NCBI GenBank assembly: GCA_033064195.1
Contig: JARBJD010000175.1
Coordinates: 1-64,000, forward strand
Origin: Blattamonas nauphoetae
Lineage: Eukaryota; Preaxostyla; Oxymonadida
Length of the DNA stretch: 64,000 bases
Direction of reading: 5' to 3'
Shown here: positions 31,141-40,672 of the stretch, piece by piece
Layout of the letters: each line of letters opens with the position of its first letter
How positions within the stretch are numbered: position 1 is the stretch's first letter
Notes under the pieces: model-generated
The model's input: only the letters and a program-made list of their open reading frames with translations
Database searches by the model: none
Told to the model about the DNA's origin: nothing
Made by a program: the position numbers and the translations under genes

Positions 31141-31881
31141 AACGAGCGTTCTCTCAGTTTTGGAAGACAGCACATCGCCATGGCTTGCCAGAATCTCCGT
31201 GAAGATCTGTGCACTGGATCCTCCCTCGGTGCGGCACTGTCATTCTTTGTGCGGAACAATCATCTTCTCTCGATGAGGGAGATCAACTCTGATTTCAATT
31301 TACTGCAACAATTTCAAAAAATGAGAGGTCACCAACACATTCTTCGTTTTCCACGTCACTTATTTTGATATTAGATGTTTTATAGTGAAAAATTGAGACA
31401 ATAATGACAGATCTGCGTGTAGACTTTCAGATCTGCGTCTAGACGGATCTGCAGATCTGCGTCTAGACTTTTTCGGATCTGAGCCTAGACCTACCCGGGA
31501 TCATGGACAACACAATGCGTGTTGCAGACTCAGCTGACCTCTCTTCACCTCTCATCGTCACAACCAGCGTCCCATTCACTCTGATCTCGTTCAAAGCCGA
31601 GCCAGCAACTCTTCACACCAGCCCATCTAGCTCTCAACCGAACTGTGTCCTTGTCTCAGTGAAAGAGGAAGCAGAGTGCAGACTGACACTCCTCACTGTC
31701 ATCGCCGACTTGTCTGTCTCGTCGTTCAAACTGATATCAGCTGACAAAGGAACAGTTGTGATTCGAAGCTGCTCGATTGAAGGAAGAGGAGGGAGTGGGA
31801 TGAACAGCGAGGATGGGTCGATTTGTGGATGGTCGAGTGGATTGATTGAGCTGTTCGAGTCAGACACCGAGCTGAATGGAG

Positions 31882-33239
31882 GGGACTGACTATAGTACAT
31901 CAGCAATACCATCTATAGTTCATCAGAGGCCCATAACTTCATTTTATCAGATCTTGTCTCCCTTCCCCTTTTCACGTCATGTCCATCTCTTTCATCACCT
32001 TTGAGAGAGAAATACGCGGCATCCATCAAAACAAGTCATGACTGTCCCTTTGAACGAACTGCCATGAAGAACTGATCACCCACGGTAAAAGAATCGGCAT
32101 TTCGACTACGACCAATACAGATGTAAGTATTCAATAATAACGCGCAGAACTCCAATGAAAATGACGTTTTGTCCTCACTTGGCTTCTCAGCGCATTGTTT
32201 TGAGGATAGTCAGAGTGACACAGCTAATCGCGAAAATCTGAAAGGTCTCCGCTCTTTCTATTTGAAAAAACTCATCAGATGCTCAAAAAATCTATCAGCG
32301 ATGGATTTCTTACCTTCTTTGACATATAACTCTCTGATTTAAAGTGCAGGTACGATGCTTCTCATCATGTCTCGACTTGTTTTAATCTGGTCCAAGGTTT
32401 CTGCTCATCATTTATGAAGGATACGTCTCAACAAATATTGATGTCATTCTGTAGGTTTTCGAACATATTTAATGGAAGATCCTCCCAAATGAAGTGTCTT
32501 TCTGACTACTCAGCAATTATTCGGGTGTTTGACAGTTCATCACTGTTCATGTCTTCCTTTACACATTCTCAATCATTCTCTCGCAATTTCAATCCTCAAA
32601 ATCAAAGGATACATTCACTCGAATCATCTCCCTTTCAAACGCGATCCTCGTAGAGCTATCTCAGACTTTCCTTTCAATACAGTTCATCCCTTGCACTGTT
32701 GTTGATCATGTGACTCGATCCTCGAGATGTGTCGTCTTCTTTCTTCTGAATATCGACTTTCTTGCCGATTCTGTCTCTCCACATTTCAGACAGTCCTCGT
32801 CCCATTCAGCACTTTCTTTAATTTATCTCCCTCCCAGAATGCTTCATCGACTTGTGACCTTCCATCGCTCCAACTTTCACCACTATTGTCAATCACTATC
32901 GCTTGATAGCACGATCACAGTCCAGATTTATGATTTCTACACTCTTGGAGCACAATTTCATTCTCTCACTCTTCAGCAAGGTTCCTCTCACTGCATATTG
33001 CTCATTTTTGTGGTTAACCCTCTCAGCCTTCTCTTTAACTGACCCACATCATCTTTTTCCACTCATCAACAGAACTGGTCTTTCAAACAAACCATACTCG
33101 CCTCAAAACAGTTTTCTTCTTCATTTTGTGTCCTTTTTCGTGCTTTTTAGCGAAAAGAAGTCGATAAGCCTCACGCATCTCGAATTGTGGGATGCTGATG
33201 AACTTTAGTTGAAACTACTGATGAACTATAGACAGTCCC
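31882..33239. mobile_element. 1,358-bp DNA element with 8-bp target duplication
   Basis: Ends are GGGACTGACTATAGTACATC at the left and GGGACTGTCTATAGTTCATC (reverse complement) at the right, a 22-bp inverted repeat with two mismatches. The CTATAGTTCATCAG word is repeated just inside. The target duplication GAATGGAG is perfect (31874-31881 and 33240-33247), pointing to a hAT or P-like family. No transposase-like reading is visible, so it is non-autonomous or decayed. Removing it leaves the host frame intact. Confidence 0.8.
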
Positions 33240-34860
33240 GAATGGAGTGACGATGAAAGAGATTGAGGTGGGAGGGATCTGGATGAGCGGAGGGAAGTTG
33301 AATGTGACAGCTGGAGTGTTCTCTCAGAACGGACCATCCATCACCGACTTCCCATCCGCTCGCCAGAACATCCACTGCGAGAGAGAGGGATTGCTTGTGA
33401 TCGACAGCCTGGCGAAGGGTGATGGATCAAGAAGCCGCCCGTCGGCTTGGATTGATGCCGCTGACTGTCTGATGGGATGAGACGAAAGCATCGTCGAAGC
33501 GCCTCTCTTCGTCCCAACACTCCTCCCGAACTCTTCGTCGTCATTCAACTCATCGTTGAAGCAGTTCCGACTTATTGTGGTTGGGTCGAGTCTGTTTCCG
33601 TGTGGTCTGTCGCTGGAAGTGTCCTCACAGAAAGGAGACAATCGAGAATCAGTGGAGTTCGCTCTTTCTGGTTCGAGTGATGAAGTCTCTTCGTTCTCGG
33701 AAAGTGAGATTGTGGGGACGCTGGCATCGTCTTCGTTGTCGTCGTTACACACGTCGGAAGAGTGGAAAGGGTGTCTTCTGTATGGAAACAACCGATCCTC
33801 ATCGTCGTTTGTGATTCGTTCGCCTTCGTCATCAGATAAGAAGCAAGAGGAAGGAGGAAACACAAGTCGGAGTTGGATCGTGGGGCTGGTGGTGGGGATT
33901 GGCGTTTTGGCGCTGATCGTGATTCTGCTATTGGTTGTGTTGGGAGTTCGATCTCATGCATCGAAGAAAGAAAGAACACCGAGTCAGTCAGAGATGGATG
34001 AGACAGACCAGATTGAGATGAAAATGGACGACGTGAACGAGATGAACAGGCACAGTGGAGACATGTCGTTTGATGTGATAGGATCGAAGTCGATTGTTGT
34101 CGAGTCGTCTGTGTCAGACTTCACACAACTGGAATTCTCGAAAGAGAAACGGACGGAAAGAGAGGATCCGCTGGAGATGGTGGAAGTGATGAATGCAACA
34201 AATCCTGTTTCTGTGACACATCTCACGCGCCACTGTTCTCTGTACAACCGTTTGCATGGAACGAACCAAGTCGGGTTTTCGAAACGTCAGGTTAGGTTGG
34301 AGCTGGCGCGTGGAGTTGAACTGATTGCGATGACAGATTCTTCAGCGCAAATTCTGACAACATTGTCTCCACACTGGATCTTTCTTGACTCACAAAACAA
34401 AGTGTTCTTCCAAACAAAAGCAACAAATGACCAAGGGACTTTTTTCGGGAGTGGCCTGGGCGAGAGTGGAGACAAAGTGAGGATTCGAGAGCGAGTGGAG
34501 GACCAGCGATGGCAGGCGCCAGAAATGGTGAAGGGAGGAGAGATGGCGGAGATGGAGAAGGCAGTCGTGTTCAGTCTGGGTCTTCTGTTGTGGGAGTTGG
34601 AGACAGGAGAGATTCCGTGCAAAGAGATTGATGCAGTGAATGCTCAGCGCGCTTTTGGGAGTGGCTTCCAGCTGGACATGACGTCGATCACGAACAAGAC
34701 ACTTGCCCAGCTGATCGACAAGTGTGTCTCACCCGACTTGGATTCTCGTCCGTTGTTGAAGGATGTAGTGCTGATACTGGAAACGCTGGACGAGAACAAG
34801 AAACCAGAGGACCTGAAAGTGGAAGCGGAATCGACGAACAAGCTTCCGCCAGTGATTTAG

Positions 34861-35764
34861 TTGATGTCGTTCAACAGATTTTCATCTCACCCCACACATC
34901 TTAATTATTTCTTTGGCAGCGTTGAGATCATTACCGATATATCAAGATTCATTGTCAATCCGCTTCGATCAGACTCGAGCCAGTTTCTGTTCATTTCGAT
35001 TCTTCATTCCTCTCACGTCACATACACCAACACACAGCCTGACGCTCACAACTATTAGAGACATTCCACTCTTTTCCCACTCTTTCGTTCTTCGTTAACC
35101 GATGCATTATGTCTTTTGTTGTTAGATTAATCTTCTTCCTTCTCATCCGATCAGCACCACGTTCTCTCCTCTTTTCAAACTGGCTCGCTCTTCTGTTCTC
35201 AACCATTCGTCTTCTTGACATGCCTTTTCTGCGTGTCGTGTCAGCCACATCAACATGTCACGCTTCACCCACTTCCATTGTCAAATCACTCCACCAGTCT
35301 TGCAGCGATGTGAGGAATGAAATCACAAAGATGCGAAACTAGTTTTGATTGGCACCAATTCATCTTGTTTTGTGGCTGTCTTTCTGAATGGGACAATTCA
35401 GCAGGCACCCAACTCACCACTCATCTCCTATCACTTCAACTTGTTTTTCTTTGTCGATATTTCTACAAAATCATTGAGATAACATGATCACTAGTTGATT
35501 TTTCAAGCTCATGAATCAGTCCAAGACGGCTCAGTGGTTTCTCTAGTTTGATCAAACCAAAAGAAAATCAACCTTCATCCGCAATCGGTCCATCGGCCTT
35601 ATTGTGGACATCACGGACGCCAACCCAGATATCTTTTGCATATAAATACCATCATGATAAGCAATGATTCAACCATTCACCAGGTTGAGGACAAAACAGT
35701 GAAACGAACAGTTTGACGACTCTGTCTAGACATCACTCTCAATTGTTTTCAGACCTATCTTGAA
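34861..35764. other. gap between the surface gene and the helical-repeat gene
   Basis: Mostly intergenic. A 77-codon open stretch at 35109-35342 is not supported by anything else. From about 35,490 on, the sequence is clearly related to 57,490-57,753, the flank and presumed first exon region of a second copy of the same gene family (shared phrases tagtttgatcaaacc, ccatcggccttatt, gtgaaacgaacagtttgac). A splice-acceptor-like ttgttttcag ends at about 35,752. Confidence 0.45.
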
Positions 35765-37745
35765 ATGATTCTAAACCAGATCTGTAGCGACTGTACAGAC
35801 ATACACCCAATGATGCTTCAAGATCTCCTCGTTCTTGTGTCAGGTTTGTCGATTCTGATCGTGTTTCATTCTTCTTGATGATTTTCGCAGAATCTGATTG
35901 GGCCCTCTCAACCATACTTGATGTGGAGTACATCAACCCTCTTGAGGAATACTGTGAAAAGACACAACCATGTGATATTGCAGTGTGTTTCTTTTTGTGT
36001 CATCTTTTCTCAGATCGCCCTCCCGAAAATGTTGTTTATCATTGGTACGACCATGTTTTAGTTTCATCTCTTCTCGAAACTGTGTTTTCTTCGAGCAGGG
36101 AAATCATCAGAAGGCGAATTGAACCGGATTTGTGAATCATCGATTCCATCTTTCTTTCTGAAATGGATATTCATGATCAAAGACAATACTGTGAACACTG
36201 AAGTTTGCAACCGACTTTTTTTTCAGTTTTTCTCGTTCCAGATCGGCAATTGTCTGGTATTATGGACTTCAACTCCTCGATCATCTTCCACCTTCCTCGC
36301 CCACCACAAAACTCAATTTCTCGCATTTATTGATCATTCCAAGAGTACACCGTCAACTATTCCACTTTTAACGATTCTCACTCAATTAAGTTTCTCTCCA
36401 CATCTCGAAATCTCGAAGATGGCTCTGAAAGCGCTTTGTCATCGAGGTGAGAATGATCCACGACTTCTTCACTTCCTCCGAGCACACAAACTGCCTTCTA
36501 CTTCGACTGGAAGTTCGTTGGAACTTGTCCCGTTCGTCGGACGGCTGTGTGGAAGACTAGACGAGTATGTTACGAAAATGACGTCACCCTTCACTGAATC
36601 TTCACCTTCGGATGGAAAAATCTATACTCTCTCTGCACCACTTCCCGACGAATCACCACTTCTGACCGGAAACGCTGTTTTGGAAATACTCCGTGGAGGA
36701 TTCACTCTTCTCAACTCTCTGCTATCATGCTCGGATCACACCTTTCACAACGTATCCCTTCGTCTTTTCTCATCTTGTCCAGATTCTGATCGACTGCGAT
36801 TTTGTTCATCTTCTCAAATCAACCATCATCACCTGTCTTGATCTGCTTGAACAGCCGAAAAGTGAGTCGAATTGCACATCTGTGAGTGATACTGACCTGT
36901 TGATCGACATTCTCGACAGTTCGTGGAACTCCGTGTCCTCTTGTTTGTGGGACTTCGACAACACGCTTCATCATGTCATTCAACGCGTCTTCTCCGATAT
37001 TCCGCAGCTGTGCACGCTTTTCGAGCGGACTTGCTGCCACTCCTCACCAACACACTCTTCTCATCTTTCTGTGATCATCAACATCACAGAGTTTCTCCCT
37101 CATTGGATCCCTCGGATGCTGGAAGAGAATCTAGTTGAACGAATGATCGACCAATCGAAGCTGATTTCTGCTCCAATCACAGACGGCCATTTCCATGAGT
37201 TACTCGTCTGGGCTGTGCTCAACCTGTTGATGAATCCAAAGAACAGCATAAAAAGCAAAGAAAAACCGAAGAGAAGACGAATGCTTCGGTTTGAACGTGT
37301 GTTGAAACCAGCCAAGCAATATCTGCAATTCATTCTTCCGCGAGAGGAATTCATTCGGAAAGAGAACCGACACCAACAGGACTTCTCAACTCGAGTCACT
37401 GATCTGTTCGGACAAATATTGATGCTCGAGCGAGATCTATTCAAGGATGGAGTGATTGTGGAGACGGGAAGAGAGGAGTGGGAAGTGGGGTGGTTGGTGG
37501 AGAAGACAGACGAGAGAGTTTTGGCACAGAGACTGAGGATGATCAGAGGAAAAGATGAAGAAATGAAGAAGAATGAGAAAGGGAGATGGAAGAAGAGAGT
37601 GGAGAGACAAAGAGAGGCGGGATTCGAAGATGCAGTGGAAGAGCGGTTGATGCGTCGGGACACCAGGCAACGATCAGAGATTGTGAAGTATATAAAACGT
37701 GTGGGAATGGAGAGTGGGATGAATATCCAATTTTTTGTTGGATAG
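35765..37745 (+). pseudogene. helical-repeat (HEAT/ARM-like) protein gene, multi-exon, one frameshift
   Basis: A member of an oxymonad-type family of large alpha-helical repeat proteins of unknown function. From an ATG at 35765 the exons join through introns at 35844-35890 (47 nt), 35983-36013 (31 nt), 36045-36098 (54 nt) and one near 36203-36226 (24 nt, or up to 36241), all GT-AG. The joined reading includes E-S-D-W-A-L-S-T-I-L-D-V-E-Y, then G-K-S-S-E-G-E-L-N-R-I-C-E-S-S-I-P-S-F-F-L-K-W, then helical repeats (F-L-A-H-H-K-T-Q-F-L-A-F-I-D). Around 36,733-36,750 the reading moves by one base without a plausible intron, so the copy looks frameshifted. The 3' part ends in basic, charged helices (R-W-K-K-R-V-E-R-Q-R-E-A-G) and a TAG. 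Confidence 0.65.
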
Positions 37746-38062
37746 AGGGACAGTAGAGATCACAAGAACAGGTTTTCACTTCTCAGATCACAAGTTCATC
37801 ATTGTCACTGGTTACTCAACAAAACAGAGAGAAAGGAAGAACAGAATGAAGGGGTATCTCACACAATTACTGTTTCGAAGAGATACTCCAAGTTACTCGA
37901 TTGATCTGTTTCCTCCCTGAATTGTCGATGATCGTCCCAAGATTCGATTCTTCAAGCGTCAGACCTCGTTTCACAGAGAGACATCACCTTGTTCCTGTCA
38001 GAATCGTGAACTAACTATCCATTAATCCCTTCCAGTTTCAAACTTATTTTCGAGTGATCTCA
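37746..38062. other. intergenic, no gene seen
   Basis: About 320 bp between the helical-repeat gene and the next gene. It has a short open stretch on the plus strand with no support. The T/C-rich tract just before the next gene (ccttccagtttcaaacttattttcgag) could hold its promoter. Confidence 0.4.
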
Positions 38063-40288
38063 ATGTCCACTATACAGCCAGCCAAAAAATCGAACACTTA
38101 CAATGAGAATCTTTCGAGTCGGGCATCTTATTCAAACATGATGCGAACATCAAATGGGAACAGGAATAGAAAACATCCAATTGTTTCCACGCAAACTCCT
38201 GTTCAGAAGACTTTCCAAGAACGATCCGATGCGAGCAAAGATCCCTCTCAACAAGTCGTTCCTCAGAACTCTTCTCTTCCACCCCGACAGCCAGTCACTG
38301 AGGTAAAGCCCGTGGCATTCAAATATGTCCCATCTACCTCAATTTTCGAGAGACTCCACACGACCAACAACAACCGAACCAAATTTGCCCTTCGAGAAGC
38401 AGAAGCGGAAATTCAATTTAAAGAAGCATGCCCGTTCCGCCAAAATATCACAAATAAGGCCAATCAGAGACAGAGTAACCCTCGCAATCGGGCTCAGGAG
38501 CTGTTCGATGACGCAAAGAAAAGACAGGCCCGACTGGAAGCCCAACGTCCACGAACGGATTTTGATGCACAAGAATGCACATTTCATCCATCTATCAACA
38601 CGGACATCATCGATCACCTTGAATATGTCCCTATTGATCTGCGGACATCGTCGATCCTCGTTGAGCGGGAAATTCGCAAGAATCGACTTGATCTGGAAGT
38701 ACAGAATGAATGTACTTTTCATCCGGTAATTTCAGAAACAACGGACAGCCTTTTGGTGGGGAAAGATCGACGTGGTCAGATTGGGGAACGGTTGTTCTCA
38801 CAATCAATCGTTGCGGCTGAACGTCAAAACGAAACAAGGGCAGAACTCGATGCAGAGCGATGGAAAGAGTGTAGTTTTAAGCCAAGTATCAGCAGGATCA
38901 GCGAAATGCTTGTTGAAGAGAGCTCGTTCCAGACGAGACAAAACGAAGCAGCCAAACGAAAAGAAGAGCGATTACGAACTCCCCCGAGGGATAAAGAGTG
39001 CACATTCCAACCAAAACTAATTTCTGGAAATTTCCGACCATTATCAGCAACATTACCGTCGCGGAAAGGATCGGACGATCTTTCGAGACATTCGCAAGAC
39101 AAAACACTGGTAAACCCTGACCCAGTCCCACATCTCACCACAACATCTTCGCCACCTAACATTTCGAGGAATTCATGTGCGTCTTTCGTGTTCGAAGGGA
39201 GCGAGAATGATTTGACCACAAATCGCTCGATTCCGAATTCGTTCGACAGCTCACCTCGAAAATCAAACTTTCATGTCGCCAGCCAAAGTCAGATGAAATT
39301 GTGGGAGTCACTCCGAGAGGGAGATCTGCTCCGAAAGAGCGACACATCCACATCCCGTTTCGAACCACATCGGACGAACGCCACCCCCCGACGACCCACA
39401 AGCACACGACCCGGATCGGCGAATCGGTGGAGTGTGGATGGGAGAGGAGAAGAAAGGCAAGCATTCACTCCGCAGATCAACGGTTTGTCTCGTCTGCTGG
39501 CAGTTCGGAAATCGGTGTCAGAACTGTCGGAAGGGACCGAAGTGAAGATGGCACGAGAAGAAGCAAAACGGAGAGAGGAGGAGAAAGAGAGGAGAGAATG
39601 CACACACCGACCAGTGATCCACAGAAACCCACTTCGGAGGGAAGGAAAGGAAGGGGAAATCAGAGAGCGTCGAAGAGAGGAGATGGAGGAGTGGAAGCGG
39701 CAGCGAGAGGAGGCAGAGTTGAGGGAGTGCACTTTCCAGCCAGCTGTCAACTCGACGCGGCCACAATCGCCGCAAGTGCGAGTGAAGGGATTGGGGAGAT
39801 ATTTGGAGAATGTTGAGAGAGCGCTGAGGATGAAGGAAGAGCAAGCGAAACGAGAGAAGGAAGTGATGTGTGTTGTAGATGCGAGAGAGATCGAGCGAGT
39901 GGAGAGACGTGGAGTGAGAGGGGGAGTGGGAGAAGCGAAGGAGCGAACAGCACCAATTGTGAGGTCGGTGTCAGCGAGTGCGAAAGGGAGGAGAGAAAGT
40001 GGAGGAAGAGAGGGTGGTGAGAGAAGGGAGAAGAAGGAAGAAGGACGAGTTCGGAGTGTGTTGGAGAGGGAGGAAGAAGAGAAGAAGCGGAAGGAGAGGA
40101 CAGAGGAGGATTTGAGACGGGCACGAGAGAGAGGAGCGAAGAAGAGGAAGGACACGGAATCGAAGGTGATGGAGAGAAGCGGAAGTGGGGTTCGGAGGGG
40201 GAGAGGATGTGTTGGGAAGGGAGAGATTGTGCGAGCAGTTCTTTCAGAGACGATGGCACTTGCGACAGAACGAGGAGACGAGGATTGA
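38063..40288 (+). CDS. protein with repeated E-C-[TS]-F-x-P motifs, probably cytoskeletal or flagellar
   Basis: A 741-residue single-exon protein. The ATG at 38063 is the first in frame. At least six motifs of the form [ED]-C-[TS]-[FH]-x-P-x-[ILV] recur: Q-E-C-T-F-H-P-S-I, N-E-C-T-F-H-P-V-I, K-E-C-S-F-K-P-S-I, K-E-C-T-F-Q-P-K-L, R-E-C-T-H-R-P-V-I, and R-E-C-T-F-Q-P-A-V. They are separated by 40-200 residues of charged helical sequence. Proteins with such scattered motifs are common in flagellated protists and are usually annotated as conserved hypothetical; a microtubule-associated role is an inference. The last 200 residues are extremely rich in arginine and glutamate and would form long single helices or coiled coils. 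There is no membrane segment. Confidence 0.85.
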   Translation: MSTIQPAKKSNTYNENLSSRASYSNMMRTSNGNRNRKHPIVSTQTPVQKTFQERSDASKDPSQQVVPQNSSLPPRQPVTEVKPVAFKYVPSTSIFERLHTTNNNRTKFALREAEAEIQFKEACPFRQNITNKANQRQSNPRNRAQELFDDAKKRQARLEAQRPRTDFDAQECTFHPSINTDIIDHLEYVPIDLRTSSILVEREIRKNRLDLEVQNECTFHPVISETTDSLLVGKDRRGQIGERLFSQSIVAAERQNETRAELDAERWKECSFKPSISRISEMLVEESSFQTRQNEAAKRKEERLRTPPRDKECTFQPKLISGNFRPLSATLPSRKGSDDLSRHSQDKTLVNPDPVPHLTTTSSPPNISRNSCASFVFEGSENDLTTNRSIPNSFDSSPRKSNFHVASQSQMKLWESLREGDLLRKSDTSTSRFEPHRTNATPRRPTSTRPGSANRWSVDGRGEERQAFTPQINGLSRLLAVRKSVSELSEGTEVKMAREEAKRREEEKERRECTHRPVIHRNPLRREGKEGEIRERRREEMEEWKRQREEAELRECTFQPAVNSTRPQSPQVRVKGLGRYLENVERALRMKEEQAKREKEVMCVVDAREIERVERRGVRGGVGEAKERTAPIVRSVSASAKGRRESGGREGGERREKKEEGRVRSVLEREEEEKKRKERTEEDLRRARERGAKKRKDTESKVMERSGSGVRRGRGCVGKGEIVRAVLSETMALATERGDED

Positions 40289-40672
40289 GAAGGATAGGAA
40301 TTAGAACTGATTCTTTCTTTGCTCATTGATTTTAATCATTTCACACAGTCTTTGATTCAGATTTTCTATTCTCTTTTCATCGATTTGCGGATTGGACACA
40401 ATTCTGTTAAAGGAGAGTCATTCAAATGTAGTCGATATTGCTTTATTCTGAAAACTGCAGTGGAGAATGAATTTGACCAAAATGGACGACGGTACCCATG
40501 AGAACCCATAATTCATTGGTTTTGAACGTGTCTCAAAACAAACGGATCTGGGCATTTCTCGATGATTTCCAAACCGTCTGCTGTGAGTGGAAAACACCCA
40601 CGTAATGTTTTGGACAAGTCATCCAGTTCGAATCTGGTTTATTGTTTTCGTGTTTCATCTCTCTCGTTCACA
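40289..40672. other. intergenic, no gene seen
   Basis: About 380 bp of A/T-rich sequence. The 3' part (ttcatctctctcgttcacag) could be a splice acceptor for the next gene, so an upstream short exon may hide here, but none can be supported. Confidence 0.35.

Larger units (their letters stand above)
27441..31496. mobile_element. Mutator-like element A carrying host gene pieces (Pack-MULE-like)
   Basis: A 4,056-bp element with terminal inverted repeats of about 94 bp, starting GGGTAAGTCTAGGCTCAGAT at the left and GGGTAGGTCTAGGCTCAGAT (reverse complement) at the right, with a perfect 9-bp target duplication GGGATCATG (27432-27440 and 31497-31505). Long inverted repeats plus 9-bp duplications define Mutator-like elements. 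The repeat is built from tandem tctagacgcagatctg-type units. No transposase was recognised. The inside holds an acidic low-complexity gene remnant (about 28.07-29.1 kb) and a surface-protein fragment (about 29.6-31.1 kb), so it appears to be a gene-capturing, non-autonomous copy. Confidence 0.85.
18759..34860 (+). pseudogene. beta-helix surface protein with transmembrane segment and pseudokinase, split by four mobile elements
   Basis: Host gene read in five pieces: 18759-20940, 25687-26796, 27217-27440, 31506-31881 and 33248-34860. The frame continues exactly through every insertion site when one target copy is counted, giving about 1,835 codons. The first piece begins after a splice-acceptor-like tttttag, so an upstream exon is missing. 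Domains in order are a right-handed beta-helix region with cysteine-rich rungs (G-G-A, S-F-x-x-C), several Ig-like repeats (G-S-G-L-I-x-x-x-x-Y-T-L-T-L-S-G), more beta-helix, a transmembrane helix (W-I-V-G-L-V-V-G-I-G-V-L), and a TKL-type kinase C-lobe (R-W-Q-A-P-E, L-G-L-L-L-W-E-L). The catalytic loop is L-S-P-H-W-I-F-L-D with no HRD or DFG, hence a pseudokinase. One in-frame TGA lies at 33478-33480. It stops at a TAG at 34858-34860. Confidence 0.8.

Noticed and set aside
27441-31496. Elements A and B as autonomous Mutator transposons
   Set aside because: No DDE transposase motif could be read inside either, and the contents differ completely between them.
33478-33480. In-frame TGA in the surface gene taken as a recoded sense codon
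   Set aside because: TGA ends other genes here and oxymonad code changes I know of concern TAA and TAG. A premature stop in an already disabled gene is simpler. No GT-AG pair around it gives an in-frame intron.
35109-35342. Small 77-codon gene
   Set aside because: No motif, no paralogue in the window and no distinctive promoter; length expected by chance.
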